DNA of 33,422 nucleotides from DATKKK01 sp035542975. GTDB taxonomy: Archaea; Thermoproteota; Bathyarchaeia; Bathyarchaeales; Bathycorpusculaceae. This document shows positions 8,314-15,649 of the stretch, in pieces (position 1 is the first letter of the stretch; every line of letters starts with the position of its first letter). Below the pieces are notes generated by a model. The model was not told the origin of the DNA and did no database searches. It worked only from the letters and a program-made list of their open reading frames with translations. The stretch is from NCBI GenBank assembly GCA_035542975.1, contig DATKKK010000006.1, forward strand, positions 1-33,422, in the 5' to 3' direction. Both the position numbers and the translations under genes were made by a program.

Positions 8314-9173
8314 ACGACTCTCTCCCTTGCTTTTGATCGTTCAAACTTTGAGAAGATGAAAGTGTGGAATATGAAGGGATTTCTATACAGTTCCTCCTTC
8401 ACTTTCTCTTCGGGAATGCTTGTTCTTGCTGATAGTACTTTGATTAAAAAAGGGTACAAATCCATCGTTCGGTACAAGAACGAGTCAGGCGGTCCTCTGC
8501 AACCGAAACAGGTAAAGTTCGCTCTTGGACACGGTGCACCGCAACCCTCACGGGTGAGAGATCCCAAACAGACGAAGCCTTGACTCACCAAGCACAGTTC
8601 ATGGTTTGCTTCTTTTTCGTAGATTCCATAAAGGCGATCAAGTTTTGCAGGAACTATTTTTCGGTGGCATTCAATGCAAACAACGCTTTCATGACGAACC
8701 GGCGGTTTTCCACTAACTATGCTCTTTATGCTGTGCACTATTAGCATCGGCATAGGCGGACAGCCTGGTATGTAATAGTCAACGTCAACGAAGCTGCATA
8801 TTGGATACATTAAATCTTCGAGTTCAGGAAGCTTGCCTGAGTTTAGAAGGGAGTATTGTTTTTCAAGAAGGGTCTTGAGCGAAGAAATGTTGCCCAAGCT
8901 GGTTATTCCGCCATGAGTTGCACATATTCCCAAGGCAATGAGAGTTTTAGATTTGGCTCGCACTTCTCTGATTAGTTTCTCGTCTTCTTCAGTTCTGACT
9001 CCGCCCTCAACTATAGCCAAGTCAACGTCAGGAACTTCTTTTAAATCAACAAACGTAGGTGAATAAACTATGTCGAAATCTTCGGAAAGAATTTCTAGCA
9101 AAGCCTCGCCTGCATTTAGGAATGATGAAACACATCCAGCGCAGCAGGTTAAGGAGACTATGCTGATCTTCAC
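8310..9173 (-). CDS. NiFe hydrogenase small subunit, group 3-like
   Basis: This 287-residue electron-transfer subunit carries the Fe-S clusters that link the NiFe site to outside partners. The N-terminal SLTCCAGCVSSFL holds the proximal cluster cysteines, with GICATHGG and the GCPP motif further on. Later Cys groups (CIECHRK, then CLVSQGFVCLGSLTREGCGA and FTCFGCRGPP) resemble the extra clusters of MvhG/FrhG-type subunits. There is no twin-arginine signal peptide, so the enzyme is cytosolic. A TTTAAG-type box on the minus strand near 9212-9222 could drive the pair with a short leader. The last bases overlap the large-subunit ATG, an arrangement typical of translational coupling. Confidence 0.91.
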   Translation of the reverse strand: MKISIVSLTCCAGCVSSFLNAGEALLEILSEDFDIVYSPTFVDLKEVPDVDLAIVEGGVRTEEDEKLIREVRAKSKTLIALGICATHGGITSLGNISSLKTLLEKQYSLLNSGKLPELEDLMYPICSFVDVDYYIPGCPPMPMLIVHSIKSIVSGKPPVRHESVVCIECHRKIVPAKLDRLYGIYEKEANHELCLVSQGFVCLGSLTREGCGAPCPRANFTCFGCRGPPDSFLYRTMDLYPFLIKVLSARTSIPEEKVKEELYRNPFIFHTFIFSKFERSKARERVV

Positions 9174-9438
9174 AGAGTTATCACTTAGCTCTTTGAGGAT
9201 TTACTATGTTTCGGGTTTAAGTTTTTCGACGTTAACGTTTTCTAAGACCAGAAACCCAATAGAAATGCAGAGGGTTTGAATATTTACAGATTACATCCTT
9301 CACAAGTTTTACTGGAGTTTCACTTGGATCCGTACAAAATCAAACATGAGCAGAAAGCCTTGTGGAACATGTCTTATGTTTTAATCTTTGGACATATTGC
9401 CTTTTAATTGAGTGGGTGCTACTTTTTGTTTGGTAATT

Positions 9439-9452
9439 TTGGCGTACGTCAT
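9439..9452. promoter_or_regulatory. Imperfect third copy of the palindromic operator
   Basis: TTGGCGTACGTCAT matches the downstream operator ATGACATACGTCAT in 11 of 14 positions, with the right half intact. It lies 67 bases upstream of the first perfect copy and may be an auxiliary weak site for the same protein. Confidence 0.45.
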
Positions 9453-9505
9453 GATTCCTGGGAGAAAGACGAGAATTTTTGTAAATTGATGTTTTGCCAT
9501 TCGCC

Positions 9506-9519
9506 ATGACATACGTCAT
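9506..9519. promoter_or_regulatory. Operator palindrome, copy 1 (ATGACATACGTCAT)
   Basis: The 14-base element has inverted half-sites ATGAC and GTCAT around a 4-base centre. An identical copy starts 21 bases later, two helical turns away, so two dimers could sit on the same DNA face. It lies just upstream of the TATA box for the regulator gene at 9587. Confidence 0.72.
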
Positions 9520-9526
9520 AAAAAAT

Positions 9527-9540
9527 ATGACATACGTCAT
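9527..9540. promoter_or_regulatory. Operator palindrome, copy 2, overlapping the BRE position
   Basis: This second exact copy of ATGACATACGTCAT ends directly next to the TATA box at 9542-9550. It covers the place where the TFB recognition element would be, so a bound protein could block TFB and repress transcription. That is inferred from position. Sites further upstream in archaea more often activate. Confidence 0.72.
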
Positions 9541-9541
9541 C

Positions 9542-9550
9542 TTTATATAT
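9542..9550 (+). promoter_or_regulatory. TATA box of the regulator/HtrA operon
   Basis: TTTATATAT is a near-ideal archaeal TATA element. Transcription would start about 25 bases downstream, near 9570. That leaves a short leader with GGAG at 9575-9578 before the TTG start at 9587. Confidence 0.7.
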
Positions 9551-9586
9551 TTTTCCGCCTAAACTATACGAAAAGGAGATTACGCC

Positions 9587-9988
9587 TTGATAACACCATG
9601 CGAAGTCGCCGTAAAATCCGTGATACCCGCCATAAAAGCGTTAATGGCAAAAGAGCTCGTTGAAAAACACGGCATGAAACAAAACGAAGTAGCAAAAATC
9701 CTCGGAATATCCCAATCCGCAGTAAGCAAATACACAAAAAAAGTAAGAGGCCACGTAATCAGCATAGACAGCATCGAAGAAATTCACATTCCAATCAGCA
9801 GCATGATCACTCTCGCCGTTAGTGGCACCTACCAAAGAACAGAATTTCTGCAGCTCTTCTGTCAAACATGCCTAATCATTCGTAGAAAAGGCATGATGTG
9901 TCAACATTGCATAAAAACAGAACCCAAAACAAACATGAGCAAATGCACTCTGTGTTTAGCCTCCCACCCTATTGAAAAGGAAAGGTGA
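9587..9988 (+). CDS. Helix-turn-helix regulator with Cys-rich C-terminus
   Basis: The 133-residue protein starts with the archaeal XRE-like pattern MITPCEVAVKSVIPAI and a helix-turn-helix at about residues 30-52 (MKQNEVAKILGISQSAVSKY). The C-terminal part has three CxxC pairs: Cys92/95, Cys105/108 and Cys120/123. These could bind zinc or an Fe-S cluster, making it a candidate redox or metal sensor. TTG 9587 was chosen because GGAG stands eight bases before it and the conserved N-terminus begins there. Its stop overlaps the GGTGA binding site of the HtrA gene, so the two form an operon. The tandem palindromes in front of its promoter are the obvious candidate for its own binding site. Confidence 0.84.
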   Translation: MITPCEVAVKSVIPAIKALMAKELVEKHGMKQNEVAKILGISQSAVSKYTKKVRGHVISIDSIEEIHIPISSMITLAVSGTYQRTEFLQLFCQTCLIIRRKGMMCQHCIKTEPKTNMSKCTLCLASHPIEKER

Positions 9989-9994
9989 AAATAA

Positions 9995-10930
9995 TTGTCT
10001 TCTTTTGACGAAAAAAACGTGTTAGACATCCTTGAGAAAACAAGCAAGAGCGTAGTCAACATAAGCATAGTCAAACACGTTCAACACTTGTTTTATCAAA
10101 CCGTGCCCGTGGAAGGGATGGGTTCAGGAACCATAATTGACAAGAAAGGCTACATACTCACAAATAATCACGTGGTCGGTGGAGCAGAGAAGATAACTGT
10201 GACTTTATGGAACGGCGAAGTTCTAGAGGGAAAAATAGCAGGCTCGTGTTCCGTGCACGATACCGCAGTTGTAAAACTCAAGAAAGAACACTTGCCAGCC
10301 GCGGAGCTTGGAGACTCGGACAAGCTGAGAGTGGGTCAAAGAGTCTATGCCATAGGAAACCCCTTCGGCTTGACAGGTGGTCCAACAGTAACCTCAGGGG
10401 TAATAAGCGCCCTAAACCGAACCATAGAAGCCCAAAGAGGACTACTTGAGAATCTTGTTCAAACAGACGCAGCCATAAACCCTGGTAACAGTGGTGGTCC
10501 ACTCGTGGATCTTGAAGGGAAAGTGGTGGCAATTAATACTGCGATAATTCCTTATGCTCAGGGGATAGGTTTTGCGATTCCGATAAATCCAGCAAGAAGC
10601 TGCACTAGCGAGGTGCTCAGAACAGGCGTTTCTGTGAGACCATGGCTTGGAATAATAGGGTTAAGCCTTACTGAAGACATATCTCGCTACTATAGTCTGC
10701 CTGTTGACCATGGAGTTCTGGTTACAAAGGTCGTGGATGGTAGTCCAGCGGATTATTCAGGCATCGTTAACGGCGACATAATTTTGAGGTTGGACAGCGC
10801 GCCGATTTATCATGTTGAGGATTTGCTGAAAGAGATTCATCTGAGAAAAGTCGGGGAAAAAATTAGACTAGCCGTTTTTCGCCGCGGTAAAGAACAATCT
10901 TTCGATGTTCATTTGAGCAGGATGCCATAA
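9995..10930 (+). CDS. HtrA/DegP-type serine protease with PDZ domain
   Basis: The 311-residue protein is a trypsin-fold HtrA protease. The catalytic triad is visible as His59 (TNNHVV), Asp89 (HDTAVV) and Ser166 (GNSGGPL). A single PDZ domain occupies about residues 215-305 (WLGIIG, GSPADYSGIVNGDIILRLD). No signal peptide or membrane anchor is present, so it should act in the cytosol on damaged or specific proteins. The TTG start at 9995 follows GGTGA (9984-9988) by six bases, and the binding site overlaps the stop of the regulator gene. This coupling suggests the regulator senses a stress that damages proteins and controls the protease together with itself. The substrate is unknown. Confidence 0.93.
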   Translation: MSSFDEKNVLDILEKTSKSVVNISIVKHVQHLFYQTVPVEGMGSGTIIDKKGYILTNNHVVGGAEKITVTLWNGEVLEGKIAGSCSVHDTAVVKLKKEHLPAAELGDSDKLRVGQRVYAIGNPFGLTGGPTVTSGVISALNRTIEAQRGLLENLVQTDAAINPGNSGGPLVDLEGKVVAINTAIIPYAQGIGFAIPINPARSCTSEVLRTGVSVRPWLGIIGLSLTEDISRYYSLPVDHGVLVTKVVDGSPADYSGIVNGDIILRLDSAPIYHVEDLLKEIHLRKVGEKIRLAVFRRGKEQSFDVHLSRMP

Positions 10931-11126
10931 GACGCCTTGGTAACCGCACAGTTGCTATGTTGTCCACTTATCACGACAAACGATAAATAAGATTTTCAGC
11001 ATCTTCAAATTGCATACGAAAGTTGGAGCGTGCAACTAAATAGCCTCAAGCGGAAAGACAGTTAGAGGACCGAGTCTGTCCATAAGGGCTCTGATTACGT
11101 TCATAGCCTCTTTTATAATAGCCAGA

Positions 11127-11651
11127 ATGTTTACAATCCTTAATCCAAGCACCATCGTCCTAGTCGGCGAGGGGATTCACGTTCACCATTTCTGGTATGG
11201 AATAGCGTTGCTGGCTATCGGCGGTTGGTTGGGGATCAGTTATGAGGATGAAAGGATCAATCGGTTGGCAGCGATTGTTTTTGGTGCTGGAGGCGGTTTA
11301 ATAGGAGATGAAGTTGGTCTTTTGCTCAACCTTAACGACTACTGGACGGAACTCACTTACACTCTTGTTATAGTATTCGTAGCTCTAGTCTCCATTATGA
11401 TTTTGATAGTAAGGTATTCACGTGCCATTCTGCGAGAATTTTTTGAATTCTCAAGCAGCAACACAAGCCTTTACATTGGTGTCTTCCTTGAAGCAGTTTC
11501 AGTAGCGTTCATAATGGAAACCGATAACCTAGTAATAAACATCGTTTCAAGCATAGTTGCGATAGTGGCTTTAATGTTTATCCTAGCCTACTTTATTCAA
11601 CGAATAAGAGTAAAACATCAAAAAACGGAAAAACCAAGTGTGCATAGTTAA
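11127..11651 (+). CDS. Unknown integral membrane protein with HxHH motif
   Basis: I do not recognise the family. The 174-residue protein has about five hydrophobic segments: near residues 19-38, 46-66, 76-99, 110-130 and 134-160. The first carries GIHVHHFWYG, with His18, His20 and His21, and the second carries GGGLIGDEVGLLL with an acidic pair. Histidines and acidic residues at membrane edges could bind a metal, but this is only suggestive. The C-terminus is short and basic (RIRVKHQK), so it probably faces the cytosol. The gene sits between the HtrA operon and a site-2 protease gene, both linked to protein quality control. I could not find a clear binding site for ATG 11127. Confidence 0.72.
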   Translation: MFTILNPSTIVLVGEGIHVHHFWYGIALLAIGGWLGISYEDERINRLAAIVFGAGGGLIGDEVGLLLNLNDYWTELTYTLVIVFVALVSIMILIVRYSRAILREFFEFSSSNTSLYIGVFLEAVSVAFIMETDNLVINIVSSIVAIVALMFILAYFIQRIRVKHQKTEKPSVHS

Positions 11652-11691
11652 GCGAAAGTCTAAAAAACTATCGAACGCTTAAACTGTTTTT

Positions 11692-12750
11692 ATGAAATAT
11701 TCGTTCAAAATCGGCTCGATTTGGGGCATCCCGATTGAGCTTCATATAACTTTCATACTGCTAATGATTCTTGAACTTTTTCTCTCTTGGCCCTCGCTCT
11801 ACTTTTTTGTCCTTACCTTGTTTCTATTCGTCTTCGTCACGTTTCATGAATTGTCGCATTGTTTGGTTGCGAGACATTACGGCATTAAAGTGCGCAAAAT
11901 AGTCCTCTACCCCATCGGTGGAGTTTCGGAGATCGAGGAGATTCCTGAGAACCCGAGAGTTGAGTGGCGAATGGCTATTGCAGGTCCGTTAACAAGTTTT
12001 GTTATTGGATTGGTTTTGTTTGGTTTAGGCCAAGTTTTGACGGTGACAACGCCTGCTTTATCGTTGCTCGTTACCACAGATAACATGATTCTGGAGCTGG
12101 CACAATTGAACATCCTGCTAGGCGCTTTTAACTTGATTCCCGCATTTCCAATGGACGGTGGCAGAGTGCTCAGAGCCCTTCTTGCTGAGCATTTAAAGTT
12201 TTCTGACGCAACCAAATATGCCGCGTTTATAGGCAGACTGCTCGGCGTGTTTATGGCTGTTTTCGGCATATTCTATGATTTCTGGCTGATAATAGTCGGC
12301 GCATTTATCTACATAGGCGCAACTGAAGAAGCCGAATCAACCATCGTTTCCACAACTCTTGCACGAGTCAGAGTCAAAGATGTTATGCAGCCACAAGCAG
12401 CGGTTGTCGCGCCAGAAGCCACGCTCACGGAAGCGTTGGAAACGATGCTCAAAGCAAGATACCATGATATTCTGGTCGAAAAAGACGGTAGCCTTCTAGG
12501 AATAGTAACATGGGACGAAATCGTCAAAATAAAACCTGAACAAAGAAGCACGCTTCAAGTTAAGCAGTTGCCAATTAAACAGTTCTCAACTTTTCCAGAC
12601 AATTCCATTCTCGAAGTCTACAAGATTATGGCTCAGGAAAAAATAAACACGGTTCCCGTGGTCGACAAAGAAGCACCAACGAAAGTTCTCGGCGTCATAA
12701 CCAGCGAAAGCATAGCTTACGCCTATGAAAAGGCCAAAACTCTACGTTAA
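11692..12750 (+). CDS. Site-2 protease (M50) with paired CBS domains
   Basis: The 352-residue membrane metalloprotease has the zinc-binding HELSH motif at residues 52-56 and the third ligand in PMDGGR (Asp155). Hydrophobic segments before, between and after these motifs form the usual rhomboid-like membrane core. The C-terminal part, about residues 225-350, holds two CBS domains (VMQPQAAVV..., then LPIKQFSTF...), which in other proteins bind adenosine nucleotides. The family cuts transmembrane helices, often to release regulators. The CBS pair suggests control by energy charge. It starts 40 bases after the unknown membrane protein, which could be a partner, but this is only positional. Confidence 0.92.
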   Translation: MKYSFKIGSIWGIPIELHITFILLMILELFLSWPSLYFFVLTLFLFVFVTFHELSHCLVARHYGIKVRKIVLYPIGGVSEIEEIPENPRVEWRMAIAGPLTSFVIGLVLFGLGQVLTVTTPALSLLVTTDNMILELAQLNILLGAFNLIPAFPMDGGRVLRALLAEHLKFSDATKYAAFIGRLLGVFMAVFGIFYDFWLIIVGAFIYIGATEEAESTIVSTTLARVRVKDVMQPQAAVVAPEATLTEALETMLKARYHDILVEKDGSLLGIVTWDEIVKIKPEQRSTLQVKQLPIKQFSTFPDNSILEVYKIMAQEKINTVPVVDKEAPTKVLGVITSESIAYAYEKAKTLR

Positions 12751-12799
12751 AACGTTTTAATACCTTCCACTGAACAATTTGGTTGAAGGGGGATGAGTC

Positions 12800-13186
12800 A
12801 TGGAAAACGTCGCTGAAGTTAACGTCAACAATTGGCAGCAAGAAGTTTCAAAATCAAGCATTCTAACAGTCATCTACTTCTGGCATAACCAATGCCATTG
12901 GTGCTTCAGGCTAACCCCGATAATCGACAAAGTAAGTCACGAGTTTAGTGGGAAGGTAAAGTTTGTCAAGCTGAACATCCTGGAAGACCAGACGAATCAG
13001 GAAATCGCCAACAACTACGGAGTCATGAGCACGCCAACGTTGATGTTCTTCTGCAGTGGAAGACCTGCAGGACAGATTGTCGGTTTTATGTCTGAAGAAG
13101 ACCTTAAAAGATTGTTAAACGACATGCTTGGAAAATACCGAACGTGTCTTCTACAGAGCACAGAGTTAAGAGCGTACATAGTATAA
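12800..13186 (+). CDS. Thioredoxin-like protein with CHWC active site
   Basis: The 128-residue thioredoxin fold has the active site Cys32-His-Trp-Cys35 in the context HNQCHWCF, instead of the common WCGPC. The cis-proline loop is VMSTPTLMFF. The middle residues His and Trp should make the disulfide more oxidising than in classical thioredoxin, so it may act on particular protein disulfides. GGGGGATGAG-like sequence just before ATG 12800 supplies a binding site. The last 16 residues (from KYRTC) add a third cysteine and extend past the usual fold end. A CoA-binding gene follows closely. Function is inferred from the fold only. Confidence 0.86.
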   Translation: MENVAEVNVNNWQQEVSKSSILTVIYFWHNQCHWCFRLTPIIDKVSHEFSGKVKFVKLNILEDQTNQEIANNYGVMSTPTLMFFCSGRPAGQIVGFMSEEDLKRLLNDMLGKYRTCLLQSTELRAYIV

Positions 13187-13209
13187 ACTCTCCAGTGAGG
13201 TTTGAAGCT

Positions 13210-13671
13210 TTGAACGAAGAGGTAATAAAAGAGGTTTTGACAAAATACAAAACCATAGCAATAGTGGGGTTGTCCAAAGATCCTTCCAAAGCCAGCTATC
13301 AAGTAGCAGAGTATCTAAAGAATCACGGCTTCAGAATTATACCAATAAACCCATCCGCAAATGAAATTCTAGGCGAAAAAGCCTACAAGAGCCTCTTAGA
13401 CATGCCAAATGAAATTCAGAAAGCAATCGAAGTTGTTGACGTTTTCAGGCCTTCAGAAGAAGTGTTGCCTATAGTGGAGCAGGCTGTGAAGCTGAAAAAA
13501 GTTCACAGCATATTGAAAGTGGTCTGGATGCAATTGGGAATAGTTAATGAGCAAGCGGCTGAATTGGCAAAAAGAGCGGGATTAACAGTTGCAATGGACA
13601 AGTGTATGATGCAGGAGCATCGACGCCTGTTGGTAAGCAGAGCAAGTTCTGAGAAAAAACAGATGGCCTAG
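13210..13671 (+). CDS. CoA-binding domain protein (YccU-like)
   Basis: The protein, 153 residues from the chosen start, is a Rossmann-type CoA-binding domain like that of the succinyl-CoA synthetase alpha subunit, standing alone. The nucleotide loop YKTIAIVGLSKDPSKASYQV, the INPSANEILGEKAYKSL segment and the late VAMDKCMMQEHRR motif are typical of the YccU family, whose role is not settled. Longer frames reach back to GTG 13144 or GTG 13195. I chose TTG 13210 because GTGAGG (13195-13200) precedes it by nine bases and the longest form would overlap the thioredoxin gene. Both genes could share a transcript. Confidence 0.85.
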   Translation: MNEEVIKEVLTKYKTIAIVGLSKDPSKASYQVAEYLKNHGFRIIPINPSANEILGEKAYKSLLDMPNEIQKAIEVVDVFRPSEEVLPIVEQAVKLKKVHSILKVVWMQLGIVNEQAAELAKRAGLTVAMDKCMMQEHRRLLVSRASSEKKQMA

Positions 13672-13686
13672 AACAGGCATGTTTTT

Positions 13687-14529
13687 CTATGCTGCTCCGC
13701 CAAGCAGCAGTGATACGACGACAGCAATTGCGATGATTGCTAGCGTTTCAAACAGCGTGACTTTCCAATGCACACGCGTTCTTTTAGAGCGATAGCGAAC
13801 GAGAAAGAAGCCCGCAACGACTCCCACTATTAATAGAGACAAGATTATATCAAAGGGGTATGGCAACATCAGATAGGCCATTATGGGGATGCTGCCTGCC
13901 AGAAAAGTGGTCGTGCTACATATCGTGGCCGCAAAAAGGTTTGACCTGTTTATCTCTTCATGTAACACTGCGAACAGCTGCTTAACTAGCCGCAGTGACT
14001 TGTCTCGTTCTTTTTGATCAGAAATGTCGCTTAGGCTGTAGTTCATCAGAGTTTGCAGGGTCATCATGTCTGCTAGGTCCTCGGTTATGCCGCCGAGCAG
14101 AAAGCTGGAAAAGTTGGTGATGGACACGGTTGTTAAGGTTAAGAAAGCTGCAAACATCGCTGCTCTGACCGCTAACCCCGCGACGAAGGCCGAGATGATG
14201 ACCACTAGTCCCGTGATCGAGCCATCAACAAGACCCGCAACGACTTCGAGGATGGGTTCCTTCTTCAAAAGTAGACTTTGCCATTCTCTGCCTAGTTTAG
14301 CGCCTTGTTCTGTCAGCTGAACGGTCTCATCGTGGCCCAGAATCAGTCCTTCGGAAGCCATCGCACTCAAAGTCTTTTCAAGATCGCTCATTTCTATACA
14401 TGCAAACCCTGTGCAGACCTTGTCGATTTGATGTTTAAGTGTAGATTTCGGCTGCGCGATTCCTTTGCTGAGGTTTATCAGTACGATCACTCTTATAATG
14501 TCGGGGAGTTCTTGGATTTCAAAGGACAC
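13687..14529 (-). CDS. VIT/CCC1-like membrane protein with N-terminal helical domain
   Basis: The 280-residue protein has a C-terminal VIT1/CCC1-like membrane domain from about residue 95, with GLVDGSITGLVVIISAF as the first signature and further hydrophobic segments to a LLLGGAA end. That family exports or stores iron and manganese in plants, yeast and some microbes. The first 85 residues look like a winged-helix fold (from IIRVIVLINLSKGIAQ to the QLTEQGAKLGREW wing), an unusual addition. GTG 14529 is preferred over GTG 14541 because GGTGAT stands seven bases before it. The cytosolic helical segment between membrane helices carries many charged residues (DISDQKERDKSLR). Metal specificity cannot be read from sequence. 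Confidence 0.78.
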   Translation of the reverse strand: MSFEIQELPDIIRVIVLINLSKGIAQPKSTLKHQIDKVCTGFACIEMSDLEKTLSAMASEGLILGHDETVQLTEQGAKLGREWQSLLLKKEPILEVVAGLVDGSITGLVVIISAFVAGLAVRAAMFAAFLTLTTVSITNFSSFLLGGITEDLADMMTLQTLMNYSLSDISDQKERDKSLRLVKQLFAVLHEEINRSNLFAATICSTTTFLAGSIPIMAYLMLPYPFDIILSLLIVGVVAGFFLVRYRSKRTRVHWKVTLFETLAIIAIAVVVSLLLGGAA

Positions 14530-14615
14530 TGGGTTTATCACCGTTCAAGCGTTGAGTAAGAAAAACAGAATTAATAACTTTTTTGCAGCAAGTTTAGCCG
14601 CTTATTCCTATACTA

Positions 14616-15173
14616 CTATTTTTTCAGTCTTATCGTCCAATCAACCAAGTTTGCGAGCATTTTGCTTATTTTTTCTCTTGTCTTCTCGTCGACAACTTTG
14701 CCTTTATCATCAATTTTTTCGCTTGCAAAAGTCACGATGACCTCTGGTCTGTTGAGTGGATGCATGTTCAAGCTTACGAAGGTCTGTCGAAGATGATATT
14801 GCGCTCTGGCTCCACCCAGCATTCCTCCCGAAGCACTCATGATGGCAACCGGTTTGTCTTCAAAAGCATTATCTCCGTAAGGTCTGGAAGCCCAATCAAT
14901 GGCATTTTTCAAAACGCCTGGCACTGAATAATTGTATTCTGGGGTTGCGATCAGAATCGCGTCTGCCGCTCTGATTTTCCTCTTGAATTCCTTCACTATT
15001 TGGGGTGGTTGGCTTTCAAAATCTTGGTTGAAAGGTAGGATTCCTTCGAGGTCAAAAACTTCAAGCTTCGCGTTTTCTGGAATTAGCTCCAAAGCGGCGT
15101 TCAACAGTGATTTGTTGTAGGAGCCCTTGCGCAGGCTGCCTGCAAAACCCAGAATCGTAACTATTTTGTCCAT
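14616..15173 (-). CDS. NADPH-dependent FMN reductase family protein
   Basis: The 185-residue flavoprotein carries the FMN phosphate loop GSLRKGSYNKSL (residues 12-23) and the PEYNYSVPGVLKNAIDW motif that binds the flavin ring. Members reduce quinones, azo dyes, chromate or free flavin with NAD(P)H. It is about the expected length and looks intact. An AT-rich TTTAAAT element near 15205, upstream on the minus strand, is a plausible promoter. The gene is transcribed toward the VIT-like gene, with 74 bases between its stop and the other's possible upstream start. In this window it adds to a large set of thiol and flavin redox proteins. The true substrate is unknown. Confidence 0.9.
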   Translation of the reverse strand: MDKIVTILGFAGSLRKGSYNKSLLNAALELIPENAKLEVFDLEGILPFNQDFESQPPQIVKEFKRKIRAADAILIATPEYNYSVPGVLKNAIDWASRPYGDNAFEDKPVAIMSASGGMLGGARAQYHLRQTFVSLNMHPLNRPEVIVTFASEKIDDKGKVVDEKTREKISKMLANLVDWTIRLKK

Positions 15174-15279
15174 AATCGAGCTATTTCACTCCAGTGATTT
15201 AAATTAGTTTTCATATAGAGGATTTATAGGTTATAAGCCGTGAGAGATCAATACATTTTTCTAAGCATGGAGGAACGTT

Positions 15280-15624
15280 ATGAGAAAATTGTATGTTTGT
15301 GGAAGTTTCAGGTTCATATCCGAAATGGAGAAATTGGAAAGTAGACTTAAAGAAGAGAACATTAATTATCAGATATCAAAGAAAATGGGCAATCGTGGAA
15401 TTCTGGGATGTTTAAAGAATATTGATGATGCAGATGTTGTTTACGTTGTTAACCCTGAAGGTTATGTTGGTAAGAGTGTGTCCGTTGACATCGGCTACGC
15501 CTACGCAAAAAACAAGTCGATATACATTATGCATCAAACAGATGACCCACCGGTGATGGATCTGATAAATGGCATCTTGTCTCCAAAAGAATTAATCGAT
15601 CTTCTCAAGGAAGACTTTAGCTAA
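15280..15624 (+). CDS. Nucleoside 2-deoxyribosyltransferase-like protein
   Basis: The 114-residue protein resembles short archaeal nucleoside 2-deoxyribosyltransferase-like proteins. It begins with KLYVCGSFRFISEM, has a DADVVYVVNPEGYVGKS core, and then SVSVDIGYAYAKNKSIYIM. In active transferases the matching helix carries a Glu nucleophile in an E(I/L)GYA motif. Here that residue is Asp, so the chemistry may differ or be lost, for example to nucleotide binding or hydrolysis. GGAGG just before ATG 15280 is a strong binding site. The gene converges on endonuclease III with 25 bases between them. A role in nucleotide salvage or cleaning is a guess from the fold. Confidence 0.65.
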   Translation: MRKLYVCGSFRFISEMEKLESRLKEENINYQISKKMGNRGILGCLKNIDDADVVYVVNPEGYVGKSVSVDIGYAYAKNKSIYIMHQTDDPPVMDLINGILSPKELIDLLKEDFS

Positions 15625-15649
15625 TTGTGAGTCAAAAACTTGTTTACAA

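Larger units (their letters stand above)
9174..9586. other. 413-base intergenic region between hydrogenase and regulator operons
   Basis: Neither strand shows a convincing gene here. The left end should hold the hydrogenase promoter (minus-strand TTTAAG-like box near 9212-9222). The right end holds the tandem palindromes and TATA box of the regulator/HtrA operon. The middle part, about 9240-9430, is AT-rich with no structure that I could support. Confidence 0.6.

Noticed and set aside
11111..11119. TATA-like box (TTTTATAAT) just before the membrane protein gene
   Set aside because: It is only about 10 bases before ATG 11127, so transcription would begin inside the gene. It is more likely chance in an AT-rich stretch.
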